This document shows, piece after piece, positions 25,790-34,123 of a stretch of 64,000 nt of DNA. The translations under genes and the position numbers were made by a program. Below the pieces are notes generated by a model. That model saw only the letters and a program-made list of their open reading frames with translations. It was not told the origin of the DNA and did no database searches. The stretch covers positions 124,001 through 188,000 of the forward strand of contig NZ_WQNH01000004.1 of assembly GCF_009812055.1 (NCBI RefSeq), written 5' to 3'. The first letter of the stretch is position 1. Every line of letters starts with the position of its first letter. The stretch is from Chelativorans xinjiangensis. Its GTDB lineage: Bacteria; Pseudomonadota; Alphaproteobacteria; Rhizobiales; Rhizobiaceae.

Positions 25790-26404
25790 ATGTTCTACGA
25801 GCCGCGCAACGGCCACGGCCTGCCGCACGATCCCTTCAAGGCCATCGTCGCGCCCAGGCCCATCGGCTGGATTTCCACCCGCCGGCCGGATGGCGGGCTG
25901 AACCTGGCGCCCTATTCCTTCTTCAACGCCTTCTCCTCGAACCCGCACCTCGTCTGGTTCTCCTCCGAGGGCGAGAAGGACAGCGCCTCGATCGCCCGCC
26001 AGACGGGCGAGTTCGCCGTCAACCTGGTGAGCCTCGCTCTGGCCGGGAAGATGAACGAGACCGCCATCGACGCGCCGCCCGGCATCGATGAATTCGCGCT
26101 CGCCGGGCTCACACCCGCCCCCTGCCGGTTTATATCCTGTCCGCGCGTCGCCGAGGCCCCTGCCGTTCTCGAATGCAAGGTGACGGAGGTGCTGGAGCCG
26201 CGCGATCTTCAGGGAAACCACGCCGGCGTGTTCGTGGTCACCGGCGAAGTGGTGGGCGTTCACATCGACGACGCCATGCTCACCGACGGCCTCTTCGACG
26301 TCACCAAGGCCCAGAACCTCGCCCGCCTCGGCTACATGGACTACGCGGCAGTGACCGAAACCTTCGCCATGCGCCGCCCGCGCTGGAAGGACCGTGAGTC
26401 GTAG
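25790..26404 (+). CDS. flavin reductase-like FMN-binding protein
   Basis: 204 residues with the split-barrel flavin-reductase domain: IVAPRPIGWISTRRPDGGLN, LAPYSFFNAFSSNP and the ARQTGEFAVNLVSL strand. Relatives reduce FMN for partner oxygenases or act on their own. It lies 5 bp after the nitroreductase gene, and the two flavoproteins may share substrates, though nothing else nearby indicates a pathway. Confidence 0.9.
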   Translation: MFYEPRNGHGLPHDPFKAIVAPRPIGWISTRRPDGGLNLAPYSFFNAFSSNPHLVWFSSEGEKDSASIARQTGEFAVNLVSLALAGKMNETAIDAPPGIDEFALAGLTPAPCRFISCPRVAEAPAVLECKVTEVLEPRDLQGNHAGVFVVTGEVVGVHIDDAMLTDGLFDVTKAQNLARLGYMDYAAVTETFAMRRPRWKDRES

Positions 26405-26473
26405 GCGGATTTACTCCTCACTTGCGATTTTCCAGGGCTTGGTGCGGGATGAGTTGAAGCCGGACCACCCGAC

Positions 26474-26624
26474 GCGCGTCATCCCGGAAGCCGCAGCGAA
26501 GCGGAGGCTGTCCGGGACCCATTCCGGAACGTCGATGTCACGGAATGGATCCCGGCCCTCACGGAGCCTGTCCTCGGGCTCGCCGAAGGCGAGACCCGGG
26601 GGTTCGGCCGGTATGACGACGGGT
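26474..26624. repeat. dispersed palindromic repeat, second family (with inverted partner)
   Basis: CGCGTCATCCCGGAAGCCG, GCGAAGCGGAGGCTGTCCGG and ACCCATTCCGGA recur almost unchanged at 43719-43772 and, inverted, at 43286-43339. The second half (about 26540-26624) is a diverged inverted copy ending in GGTATGACG. It fills 26405-26650 between convergent genes; no gene is seen there. Confidence 0.75.
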
Positions 26625-26650
26625 GAATCCACCCACGCCTCTCGACACCC

Positions 26651-27712
26651 TCAGCCCACATCCTCCGCGATCTCCCGCGCCTCGGTCTTGATCGGCCTGT
26701 GCTTGAACGTGGCACAGACGACGCCGTGGTCGTTGGTGCCGCTCTCCTTGTGGTCGTCGAAGTGAAGATGGTCGTTGTTGACCGTCATCCCGTCGAACAT
26801 CCACAGGCGCCGCCTGCTGTTGTCGTAAAATTCCTCGCTGACGAGGATATGGTCGAGCGACTCCATCATGTCCTGGTGGATGTGGGTGTAATAGACGTCG
26901 CGCGTGCTGCGGTATTCCTGCAGCGTCTGCGCGGTGTAGAGGCTCACGTCGCCGCCGCCCATGGAATCGCCGACGAGATAGCGCGGCTGCTCGGTCAGGA
27001 TGTTCGCCGTGTTGCTCTGCTGCCCGTCGTTGATGTCGCCCAGAACGATCACCGGCGTGCGCGTGCCCTTCATTCTCTCCGTCAGCATGAAGCGCAGGGC
27101 CGCGGCTTCCGCCGTGCGCCGGATGGTGGAGATGGCTGCCCCCAGGTTTATCTGGTGCTTCTTGTAGGTTTCCTGATCGGCGTTGAACCAGTCCTCGCGG
27201 AACACTTTCGTCGGCGCCTTCGATTTCAGGTGGCAGACATAGACATGCACGGGCTCGTGGTCCTCGCGCGGGCTGATGTGGAAGTGCAGGACCGGCCGCG
27301 AGAAGCTGCCGATGTTGACGCCGATCGCCGGCGTCTGCGGGTCGTCGCCGGTACTTCTCAGGACGAGCTTTTCCGGGAATGCCTCGATCCACTCCGCTTC
27401 CCCCGTCAGAAGCCCCTTGCGGACGATCGCCGCGCAGACGATGCGGGTGCCGTTGGCGTTTTCGGGCGCCAAGAGGTCGTAGTCGTCAGTCAGCCCCGAG
27501 GCCTCCAGCGCCCGGGTGACCGAAGCCGCATGCCAAAGCTCCTGGAATCCGAAGACATCCGGCCGCAACTGGCGGAGCGCGCGCTGCGTCCAGTCGATCT
27601 TGCGCTCGTACTGCTCGTCAGACCAGCCATCGGCGTCCGTGTAGATGGGCAGGCCCGGTTCGTTGAGGTTGTAGAGATTGAAGGTGCCGATGCTCAGCCG
27701 TTTCAGGTTCAT
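26651..27712 (-). CDS. endonuclease/exonuclease/phosphatase family hydrolase
   Basis: 353 residues from the ATG at 27712, with AGGAGG 5 bp ahead. EEP-fold motifs are in order: GTFNLYNLNEPG, GFQELW (metal Glu), VCHLKSKAP, GDINDGQQ (catalytic Asp and Asn), DHILVSEEF and a final NDH near GTNDHGVVCATF. No signal peptide. EEP enzymes cut phosphodiesters in nucleic acids or lipids; this subgroup has no firm substrate. The frame runs to 27781, but the extra residues are not conserved. Confidence 0.85.
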   Translation of the reverse strand: MNLKRLSIGTFNLYNLNEPGLPIYTDADGWSDEQYERKIDWTQRALRQLRPDVFGFQELWHAASVTRALEASGLTDDYDLLAPENANGTRIVCAAIVRKGLLTGEAEWIEAFPEKLVLRSTGDDPQTPAIGVNIGSFSRPVLHFHISPREDHEPVHVYVCHLKSKAPTKVFREDWFNADQETYKKHQINLGAAISTIRRTAEAAALRFMLTERMKGTRTPVIVLGDINDGQQSNTANILTEQPRYLVGDSMGGGDVSLYTAQTLQEYRSTRDVYYTHIHQDMMESLDHILVSEEFYDNSRRRLWMFDGMTVNNDHLHFDDHKESGTNDHGVVCATFKHRPIKTEAREIAEDVG

Positions 27713-27810
27713 ATCGCCCTCCTGCATCTTGCCGGCGCGAGGCGGCAGGATAGCAGAAGTCGCACGATAAGGAGATGACAAGACGGGTAGGGCCGTACCA
27801 CCTTCAGTCG

Positions 27811-28686
27811 TTAGCCACGCCCGGCCAGCCGCGCCCGTTTCAGGATGCGCTCGGCGCGGATGAGATGCGGCCGGTCGACCATCTCGCCGTCGATGCTCAC
27901 GACGCCCGCCTCGCCGGCCTCCTCCAAGGCGGCGACGATGCGGCGCGCGTGCGCAACCGCTTCCTCGGACGGCGTGAAAGCATCGTTGATGATCGGCACC
28001 TGCGCCGGGTGGATCGCCATCTTGGCGGTAAACCCGTCGCGCTCTGCCTCAAGGCACTCCCGGGTAAACCCCGCCTCGTCGCGGAAATTCGGGAAAACCG
28101 TGTCGACCGCGGGCACGCCCGCCGCACTCGCACCGAGCAGCGCCATGGCGCGGGCGAGCGCGAAGACGCCGGTGAAGCGCCCCTCATCGTCGCGTGCCGT
28201 GCGCGCACCGACCTCGGCCGAAAGATCCTCCGCCCCCCAGGTGAGGCCGCAAAGGCGCGCGCTGGCGCCGGCATAGGTGCCGGCCGCGAAGACGGCCCTG
28301 GCCGTTTCCGTGACGAGGGGCAGGATGGCGGTCGCTCCGTCCTCGATGCCGTTTTCCGCCTCGTGGACGCGCAGTTTCACCGCAAGCCGCGTCACATCCT
28401 GCCCGCCCTCCGCCTTGGGCAGCATGATGCCGGCCGGCCGCACGGGCATGACGGCGGCCAGATCGTCGTCCGCGAGCCCCGTCGACAGGGCATTCACGCG
28501 CACATAGAGGAGGGCAGGGGCGTCCCCGTTCTCTGCCAGGAAATCGGCCGTGATCCGCCGCGCCGCCTCCTTGCGCCCCGGCGCCACCGAATCCTCCAGA
28601 TCGAGGATAAGCACGTCCGCGCCCACCGAGAGCGCCTTTTCCAGCTTCCTCTCCGAATCGCCCGGAACGAACAGCAGCGAGCGCAT
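27811..28686 (-). CDS. CoA ester lyase, CitE-like (HpcH/HpaI superfamily)
   Basis: 291-residue TIM-barrel lyase. Starts RSLLFVPGDSERKLEKAL, then DVLILDLEDSVAP, YVRVNAL, MLPKAEG, ILPLVTETARA and MAIHPAQVPIIN, the CitE/malyl-CoA lyase pattern that cleaves or forms 3-hydroxyacyl-CoA thioesters using magnesium. Its ATG overlaps the stop of the MaoC gene (ATGA-type contact), so the two are coupled. Candidates include malyl-CoA, beta-methylmalyl-CoA and citramalyl-CoA. Confidence 0.88.
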   Translation of the reverse strand: MRSLLFVPGDSERKLEKALSVGADVLILDLEDSVAPGRKEAARRITADFLAENGDAPALLYVRVNALSTGLADDDLAAVMPVRPAGIMLPKAEGGQDVTRLAVKLRVHEAENGIEDGATAILPLVTETARAVFAAGTYAGASARLCGLTWGAEDLSAEVGARTARDDEGRFTGVFALARAMALLGASAAGVPAVDTVFPNFRDEAGFTRECLEAERDGFTAKMAIHPAQVPIINDAFTPSEEAVAHARRIVAALEEAGEAGVVSIDGEMVDRPHLIRAERILKRARLAGRG

Positions 28687-29150
28687 CAGGACCTGCCCTC
28701 CGTCGGCCTCTTGACGATCATCGCCTGGCGCAGAGAGCGGGCCACCAGCACGTCGTTCTGGTTATAGGCGCGGTGCTCGAATTCCACGATGCCGCGGTCC
28801 GGCTTCGATTTCGATGCGCGCACGCTTTTCACCTCCGTCTCCACGCGCACGGTATCGCCGTGGAAGAGGGGGTGCGGGAAGGTGGTCTCCGTCATCCCCA
28901 GATTGGCGATGGTCGTGCCGAGCGTGGTGTCGTGCACGGAAATGCCGATCATCAGCCCGAGCGTGAAGAGCGAATTGACGAGCGGTTTCCCCCATTCGGT
29001 CTTCTCCGCGAAGTCGAAGTCGATGTGCAGCGGCTGCGGGTTCAGCGTCATGACGGAGAAGAGCACGTTGTCGCTCTCCGTGACCGTCTTGCGCAGCGTA
29101 TGCCTGAAGACGTGCCCGGGCGTGAAATCCTCCAGATAAAGTCCCGCCAT
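28686..29150 (-). CDS. MaoC-like dehydratase
   Basis: 154-residue hot-dog-fold hydratase. The hydratase signature NPQPLHID (37-44) supplies the catalytic His42/Asp44 equivalents, and VNSLFTLGLMIGISV and GDTVRVETEV follow. It hydrates or dehydrates short enoyl-CoA esters. Translational overlap with the CitE-like lyase suggests that they act in sequence on the same CoA intermediate, as mesaconyl-CoA hydratase and methylmalyl-CoA lyase do, although this protein is much shorter than the known mesaconyl-CoA hydratase. Confidence 0.87.
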   Translation of the reverse strand: MAGLYLEDFTPGHVFRHTLRKTVTESDNVLFSVMTLNPQPLHIDFDFAEKTEWGKPLVNSLFTLGLMIGISVHDTTLGTTIANLGMTETTFPHPLFHGDTVRVETEVKSVRASKSKPDRGIVEFEHRAYNQNDVLVARSLRQAMIVKRPTEGRS

Positions 29151-29277
29151 CTCTGCTTCTCCCGGCTTCCGACACGCTTTTGATAGGCGCCGGCGAACCG
29201 GCCCGCAAGGCGCGCATTATGGTAAACGATTCCTATACGAATTGCCGCTAGCCTGATCTCCAGGCGGGGGCAGGCAG

Positions 29278-30417
29278 TTGAATACAATCCGGCATTTCCT
29301 GAAATGGGTCGAGACGGCGAAGGTCGCCGAGCGGGCGGAGGCGGCGGCCGCGCTGGCGCGCGCCTATATCCGGAACGACCTTTCCTTCGACAACCGTATG
29401 GCGGCCGAGGCCGCGTTGACACTGCTTCTGGACGATCCGTCGGCCAAGGTGCGGCTGGCGCTGTCCGAAACGCTTTCGCTGAGCCGCCACGCGCCCGCCC
29501 AGGTGGTCGCCGCACTTGCCGACGACCAGCCCGAGGTCGCCGCTCCCATCCTCGTGCGCTCGCCGCTTCTTTCCGACAGCGATCTTGTCGACCGCGCGGC
29601 GACGGGCGAAGCGGAAATTCAGTGTCTGCTGGCCTGCCGGCCGCGGGTCCCCATGGCGCTATCGGCCGCACTCGCCGAGGTCGGCACGGTCGAGGCCTGC
29701 ACGGCGCTGGTGGAGAACGACGGCGCGGAGATCGCCGCCGTCAGCTTCCGCCGCATGATCGAGCGCCACGGCGGCAGCGCGGTGCTGCGCGCCGCCCTTG
29801 CCGCCGACCGGCGCCTGCCGCCGGATTGCCGGCATATGCTTGTCGTGCGGGTAGGCGAGGCGCTCTCGGCCGCCCCCCTCGTGCAGGCGCTGATGGGCGC
29901 CGCGCGCGCCGAAAAGCTGGCACGCGAAGCCTGTATCCGCGCCTCGATCACCCTCATCGACCGCACCGAACCCCGCGAACACGCCGCCCTGGTTGAGCAT
30001 CTGCGCCTGCGCGGCGACCTCACCTCGGGCTTCCTGGTGCGCACGGTGGCGCACGGCAAGGTGGATTTCTTCGGCGCGGCACTGGTCGCGCTGGCGGGCC
30101 AGGGCAGCCCCCGCGTGCAGGCGCTCCTGTCTCGCGCCCGCAGCACCGCGCTTACCGCCCTCCTTTCCGGCGCCGGCCTGAAGCCGGCCGCCCACGCGCC
30201 GATCCTCACGGCGCTGCAGATCTGGCGCGAGGTGGCGTGCGGCAAGCGCACGGCAGGCCCGCAGGAGGTCTCCTGGCACATGCTGAAGGCGCTGGAAACG
30301 TCGACGGCGGGAACGCAATCCGACCGCACCGCCCTCGCCACCCTCCTGAAGCGCATCCACCTCGACGTCCTGCGCGAAAACGCCCGCCTGCAGGCGCTTG
30401 CGCTGGCCGCGGCGTAG
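29278..30417 (+). CDS. DUF2336 family protein
   Basis: 379 residues, starting at a TTG (29278) since RHFLKWVETAKVAERAEAAA is already conserved. Almost entirely alpha-helical with HEAT-like segments: ALTLLLDDPSAKVRLALSE, HAPAQVVAALADDQPEVAAP and SPLLSDSDLVDRAATGEAE. This is the DUF2336 pattern, common in alphaproteobacteria and of unknown function; the repeats suggest a protein-protein scaffold. It is divergent from the MaoC-lyase pair. Confidence 0.83.
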   Translation: MNTIRHFLKWVETAKVAERAEAAAALARAYIRNDLSFDNRMAAEAALTLLLDDPSAKVRLALSETLSLSRHAPAQVVAALADDQPEVAAPILVRSPLLSDSDLVDRAATGEAEIQCLLACRPRVPMALSAALAEVGTVEACTALVENDGAEIAAVSFRRMIERHGGSAVLRAALAADRRLPPDCRHMLVVRVGEALSAAPLVQALMGAARAEKLAREACIRASITLIDRTEPREHAALVEHLRLRGDLTSGFLVRTVAHGKVDFFGAALVALAGQGSPRVQALLSRARSTALTALLSGAGLKPAAHAPILTALQIWREVACGKRTAGPQEVSWHMLKALETSTAGTQSDRTALATLLKRIHLDVLRENARLQALALAAA

Positions 30418-30420
30418 CCT

Positions 30421-30728
30421 TTCCTTCCCCCTTGCGGGGAAGGTGGGCCCGCCGGCTTGCCGGCGGGCTCGGATGGGGGTGGCCGCGCCCGCGTGCCGGC
30501 GTTTCAAAATTCAGCAAGAGCAATTCCAGGAAAAGTGGAAACCGGCTTTCCGTCCGGGATTGCGACAAAACAAGGAGTTAGACCAGCTCATCGATTCTGT
30601 GAAACGATGAACTGGTCTAAATAGCGCACCTACCGAATTTCAATCGTCGGCACGCGTGCTCGGCCACCCCCATCCGTCCACCCGCCTTCGGCGGCTGGCC
30701 ACCTTCCCCTCAAGGGGGAAGGAAAGGG
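30421..30728. repeat. nested mosaic element between convergent genes
   Basis: Outer arms (30421-30514 and 30637-30728) are inverted copies containing CTTCCCC/GGGGAAG hairpins, ATGGGGGTGGCCG and GCGTGCCG. The core at 30516-30621 is a full RIME-like unit (GAGCAATTCCAGGAAAAGTG, ACCGGCTTTCCGTCC, and the palindrome TTAGACCAG ... CTGGTCTAA). It takes up the entire 312-bp spacer between the DUF2336 gene and parE, so no gene is present; as RNA it could end both transcripts. Confidence 0.8.
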
Positions 30729-30729
30729 G

Positions 30730-32778
30730 CTAAATATCCAGCTCCTCCACGAACTCCGCGTTCTCCTGGATAAAGCGGAAGCGTGCCTCGGGCTTCGTTC
30801 CCATCAGCGCGTCGATGGCCATCTTCGTCGCCTCCACGCTGTCCAGCACGTCGATGCGCAGCAGCATGCGCTGGGCGGGGTCCATGGTGGTGTCCTTGAG
30901 CTGCTTCGGCATCATTTCGCCCAGCCCCTTGAAGCGGCCGATCTCCACCTTGCCGCGGCCGGTGAACTCTTCGCGCAGCAGCTCCTCCTTGTGCGCATCG
31001 TCGCGCGCATACATGGTCTTGCCGCCCTGGCTGATCTTGTAGAGCGGCGGCACGGCGAGGAACAGGTGCCCGCCCTCGATGAGCTGGGGCATCTCCTGAT
31101 AGAAGAAGGTGATCAGAAGCGAGGCGATGTGGGCGCCGTCGACGTCCGCGTCGGTCATGATGATGACGCGCTCGTAGCGCAGGTCGTCCTCGCGGTATTT
31201 CGAGCGCGTGCCGCAGCCGAGCGCCTGTACCAGGTCGGAAATCTGCTGGTTGGCGGCAAGCTTGCCATGGCCGGCGCTGGCCACGTTCAGGATCTTGCCG
31301 CGCAGCGGCAGCACGGCCTGGGTGGCACGGTTGCGCGCCTGCTTGGCCGACCCGCCGGCCGAATCGCCCTCGACGATGAAGATCTCGGCGCCCGCTGCCG
31401 CGCCCACCGTGCAGTCGGCGAGCTTGCCGGGCAGGCGCAGCTTGCGCACCGCGCTCTTGCGGCTCACCTCGCGCTCCTGCCTGCGCTTGAGGCGCTCGTC
31501 GGCGCGCGCGATTACCCAGTCGAGCAGCTTCGAGGCTTCCTGCGGGTTGTCGGCCAGCCAATGGTCGAAGGGGTCGCGCACCGCGTTCTCGACCATGCGC
31601 ATGGCGGCGGCCGTGGCCAGCTTGTCCTTGGTCTGGCCGACGAACTCCGGCTCGCGCACGAAGACCGACAGCATGCCGGCGGCCGAGATCATCACGTCCT
31701 CGGCGGTGACGATCGAAGCACGCTTGTTCCCCGTCAGCTCGGCATAGCTGCGCAGGCCCTTCAGGAGGGCGGACCGGAAGCCCAGTTCGTGCGTGCCGCC
31801 CTCGGGTGTCGGGATGGTGTTGCAGTAGGAGTTCAGGAAGGCATCGCCCCCATACCACGTGACGGCCCATTCCACCGCCCCATGCCCGCCGCGCTTCTCG
31901 CTGCGTCCGGAAAAGGCTTCGCGCGTGACCTGGAACTCGCCGTCGAGCGAGGCCGCAAGAAAATCCTTGAGCCCGCCGGGGAAGTGGAAGCTGGCCTTTT
32001 CCGGCGTCTCGTCCTTCTCGCCGAGCAGGGAAGGGGCGCAGGCCCAGCGGATTTCCACGCCACCGAAGAGATAGGCCTTGGAGCGGGCCATGCGGTAGAG
32101 GCGGGCGGGCTGGAACTTCGCGCCGGCCCCGAAAATCTCCTCGTCCGGCCTGAAGCGCACGCGCGTGCCACGCCGGTTGGGTGCGTCTCCGAGCGCCTCC
32201 AGCTTGCCCAGCGGCGCCCCGCGCGAAAAGCGCTGGCGGTAGAGCTTGCGGCCCCGCGCCACCTCCACTTCCAGCATCTCGGAGAGCGCGTTGACCACCG
32301 ATACGCCCACGCCGTGCAAGCCGCCCGAGGTCTCGTAGACCTTGGAATCGAATTTGCCGCCGGCATGCAGCGTCGTCATGATGACCTCGAGCGCCGACTT
32401 GTCCTTGAACTTCGGATGCGGGTCGACCGGGATGCCGCGGCCGTTGTCGGTGACGGTGAGGAAACCGTCGGCGCCCACCTCCACCTCGATGAAAGTGGCG
32501 TGGCCGGCCACCGCCTCGTCCATGGAATTGTCGATGACCTCGGCGAAGAGGTGATGCAGCGCCTTGTCGTCCGTGCCGCCGATATACATGCCCGGCCGCC
32601 GGCGCACCGGCTCCAGCCCCTCCAGCACCTCGATATCGGCCGCGTTGTAGCCCTCGCCGGTGTCCCGCGGCGCGGCCGCGCGCGGCGCCTTGCGCTGCGG
32701 CGCCGCCGGCGCTTCCGGCTGCTTCACGCGTTCGGCGCTGGTCCCCAGCCCGGCAAAGAGGTCGTTGGTATCGTCCAT
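30730..32778 (-). CDS. parE: DNA topoisomerase IV subunit B
   Basis: ATPase subunit of the decatenating type IIA enzyme. 682 residues from the ATG at 32778 (an adjacent TTG precedes it). GHKL ATPase motifs EVIDNSMDEA, VTDNGRGIPV and ETSGGLHGVGVSVVNALS; transducer; TOPRIM with EIFIVEGDSAGGSAKQAR and IIMTDADVDGAHI. The TDADVDGAHI form and the short C-terminus point to ParE rather than GyrB. parC is not in the window. Confidence 0.95.
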   Translation of the reverse strand: MDDTNDLFAGLGTSAERVKQPEAPAAPQRKAPRAAAPRDTGEGYNAADIEVLEGLEPVRRRPGMYIGGTDDKALHHLFAEVIDNSMDEAVAGHATFIEVEVGADGFLTVTDNGRGIPVDPHPKFKDKSALEVIMTTLHAGGKFDSKVYETSGGLHGVGVSVVNALSEMLEVEVARGRKLYRQRFSRGAPLGKLEALGDAPNRRGTRVRFRPDEEIFGAGAKFQPARLYRMARSKAYLFGGVEIRWACAPSLLGEKDETPEKASFHFPGGLKDFLAASLDGEFQVTREAFSGRSEKRGGHGAVEWAVTWYGGDAFLNSYCNTIPTPEGGTHELGFRSALLKGLRSYAELTGNKRASIVTAEDVMISAAGMLSVFVREPEFVGQTKDKLATAAAMRMVENAVRDPFDHWLADNPQEASKLLDWVIARADERLKRRQEREVSRKSAVRKLRLPGKLADCTVGAAAGAEIFIVEGDSAGGSAKQARNRATQAVLPLRGKILNVASAGHGKLAANQQISDLVQALGCGTRSKYREDDLRYERVIIMTDADVDGAHIASLLITFFYQEMPQLIEGGHLFLAVPPLYKISQGGKTMYARDDAHKEELLREEFTGRGKVEIGRFKGLGEMMPKQLKDTTMDPAQRMLLRIDVLDSVEATKMAIDALMGTKPEARFRFIQENAEFVEELDI

Positions 32779-32949
32779 CAAATAGCTCTTCCCATACCCC
32801 GCGAATCATCGGCGATCTTGCCATGCTTTCCATGGCAAAGCTAAGGCTTGTTCCGGTTCCGTTCAGTTAAGACGACCGTCCACCGGGCCGTATGCGCGTG
32901 AATATCGAACTCGACATGGATTGTGTCATAGGGGAAGACGCCGCCGCCT

Positions 32950-33615
32950 TCAACGCGGCGCGGTGCTCAGCCAATCGAAAACTGGCTTCAGCCCGATGAA
33001 CGCGGCGAGACAGCGGTCCATAAAACGGCTTTCGCAGGCCTCGCGTGGATTGGCGAAGTCCATCCAGCCTGTCAGCGATTTGCGGCGCAGGAGATCCGCG
33101 CGAGGATGGTCGGCAGCATAGGGCTGCGGCACGCGTTTCAACTCCGGCTTGCTGACCCGGACATCGGCCGGCAGTTGCCCGATCAACCGCGCAAGCCTCT
33201 CTCCGTCCTTTCCCGCCACACGGGCGCGAAATGCGTCGAGGTCGCCTTTGTAAAGCTCGAACACGCCGGTTCCCGCCGTCAGCCGCTCCGGTTCCAGGCC
33301 GAAATACCATCCGGGCTGCGATGTGCTGCCTGTTTCAGCCATGAAGGAGATGTGCAAATGCGCGTTGTAGGGCGTTTTGTCCCTGGAGAAGCGCACATCC
33401 CTGTGGATACGGAAGATTTTCGGGCGGTGCGGCAGTCCGGTCATCTCCTCCAGCCGTCCGGTCACGACGCGGCAGAAGTCCTCGGCGGGAGCCTTCACCG
33501 CGCGCTCGTAGACGGCCTTGTTCTCGGTGAACCAGTCACGATTGTTGTTGGCGCGCAAGGCGGTCAGGAAATCCAGCGCCTCTCCCGGAAAATGCGAAAA
33601 TCCACCTCCATCCAT
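32950..33615 (-). CDS. DUF2461 family protein
   Basis: 221 residues from the ATG at 33615 behind GGGGAG. DUF2461 hallmarks: FLTALRANNNRDWFTENKAV, KIFRIHRDVRFSRDKTPYNA and GWYFGLEPERL. The family is widespread and without established function. It lies 17 bp after the TfoX-like gene on the same strand. The region 32779-32949 upstream of parE shows no other gene. Confidence 0.87.
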   Translation of the reverse strand: MDGGGFSHFPGEALDFLTALRANNNRDWFTENKAVYERAVKAPAEDFCRVVTGRLEEMTGLPHRPKIFRIHRDVRFSRDKTPYNAHLHISFMAETGSTSQPGWYFGLEPERLTAGTGVFELYKGDLDAFRARVAGKDGERLARLIGQLPADVRVSKPELKRVPQPYAADHPRADLLRRKSLTGWMDFANPREACESRFMDRCLAAFIGLKPVFDWLSTAPR

Positions 33616-33632
33616 CTCCCCGCTCCCCGCCT

Positions 33633-33974
33633 TTACTTCGCCGGCAGGGTGCTGACGAAACCGAGCGCCAGCGAAACCCACGCCTTCAGCGCATAATCGT
33701 CGCAAGCCTCCGCGTCGACGAAGATGAAGCCGCTCATGCGCTTTCCGCCCATCTCCATCGGCTGCGCGCCGGAGCGGGCAAGGGCTTCAGCCTGGTTTTC
33801 CTTGCCGACGCGGAAGAGAAACCGGCCTTCGCCCGCCTTGGTGCGGTCGGCACCGCCGATCATGTTGCCGTCGAGCATGAAGCAGACACCGCCCATCATG
33901 CGCTTTTCCGAGAGCCCTTGCAGGCCTTCCAACGCGCCGCGCATGCGGTCGGCAAGCTGTTCGTCATAGGCCAT
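33633..33974 (-). CDS. TfoX N-terminal domain protein
   Basis: 113 residues from the ATG at 33974. SEKRMMGGVCFMLDGNMIGG, then FRVGKENQAEALARSG and FIFVDAEACDDYALKAWV match the TfoX_N fold. In gammaproteobacteria TfoX/Sxy controls competence, but stand-alone short TfoX_N proteins in alphaproteobacteria have no proven role. Probably co-transcribed with the DUF2461 gene. Confidence 0.85.
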   Translation of the reverse strand: MAYDEQLADRMRGALEGLQGLSEKRMMGGVCFMLDGNMIGGADRTKAGEGRFLFRVGKENQAEALARSGAQPMEMGGKRMSGFIFVDAEACDDYALKAWVSLALGFVSTLPAK

Positions 33975-34123
33975 GGGACCCACTCCTTCTGCAAGCGGAT
34001 CGGGCGCCATGGATTCCAAACGCCGTCAACGGATGCGCCCGGCCAGCCATCGTGCCACGGCCGGCCGTGACCTGCATAGACGGTTGCCGCAGGCTCCTGC
34101 CATTTCTCCTGACGCGAAAGGCC

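Noticed and set aside
30991-32844. A 617-codon open frame antisense to parE
   Set aside because: Shadow of parE with no domain, start site or binding site of its own.
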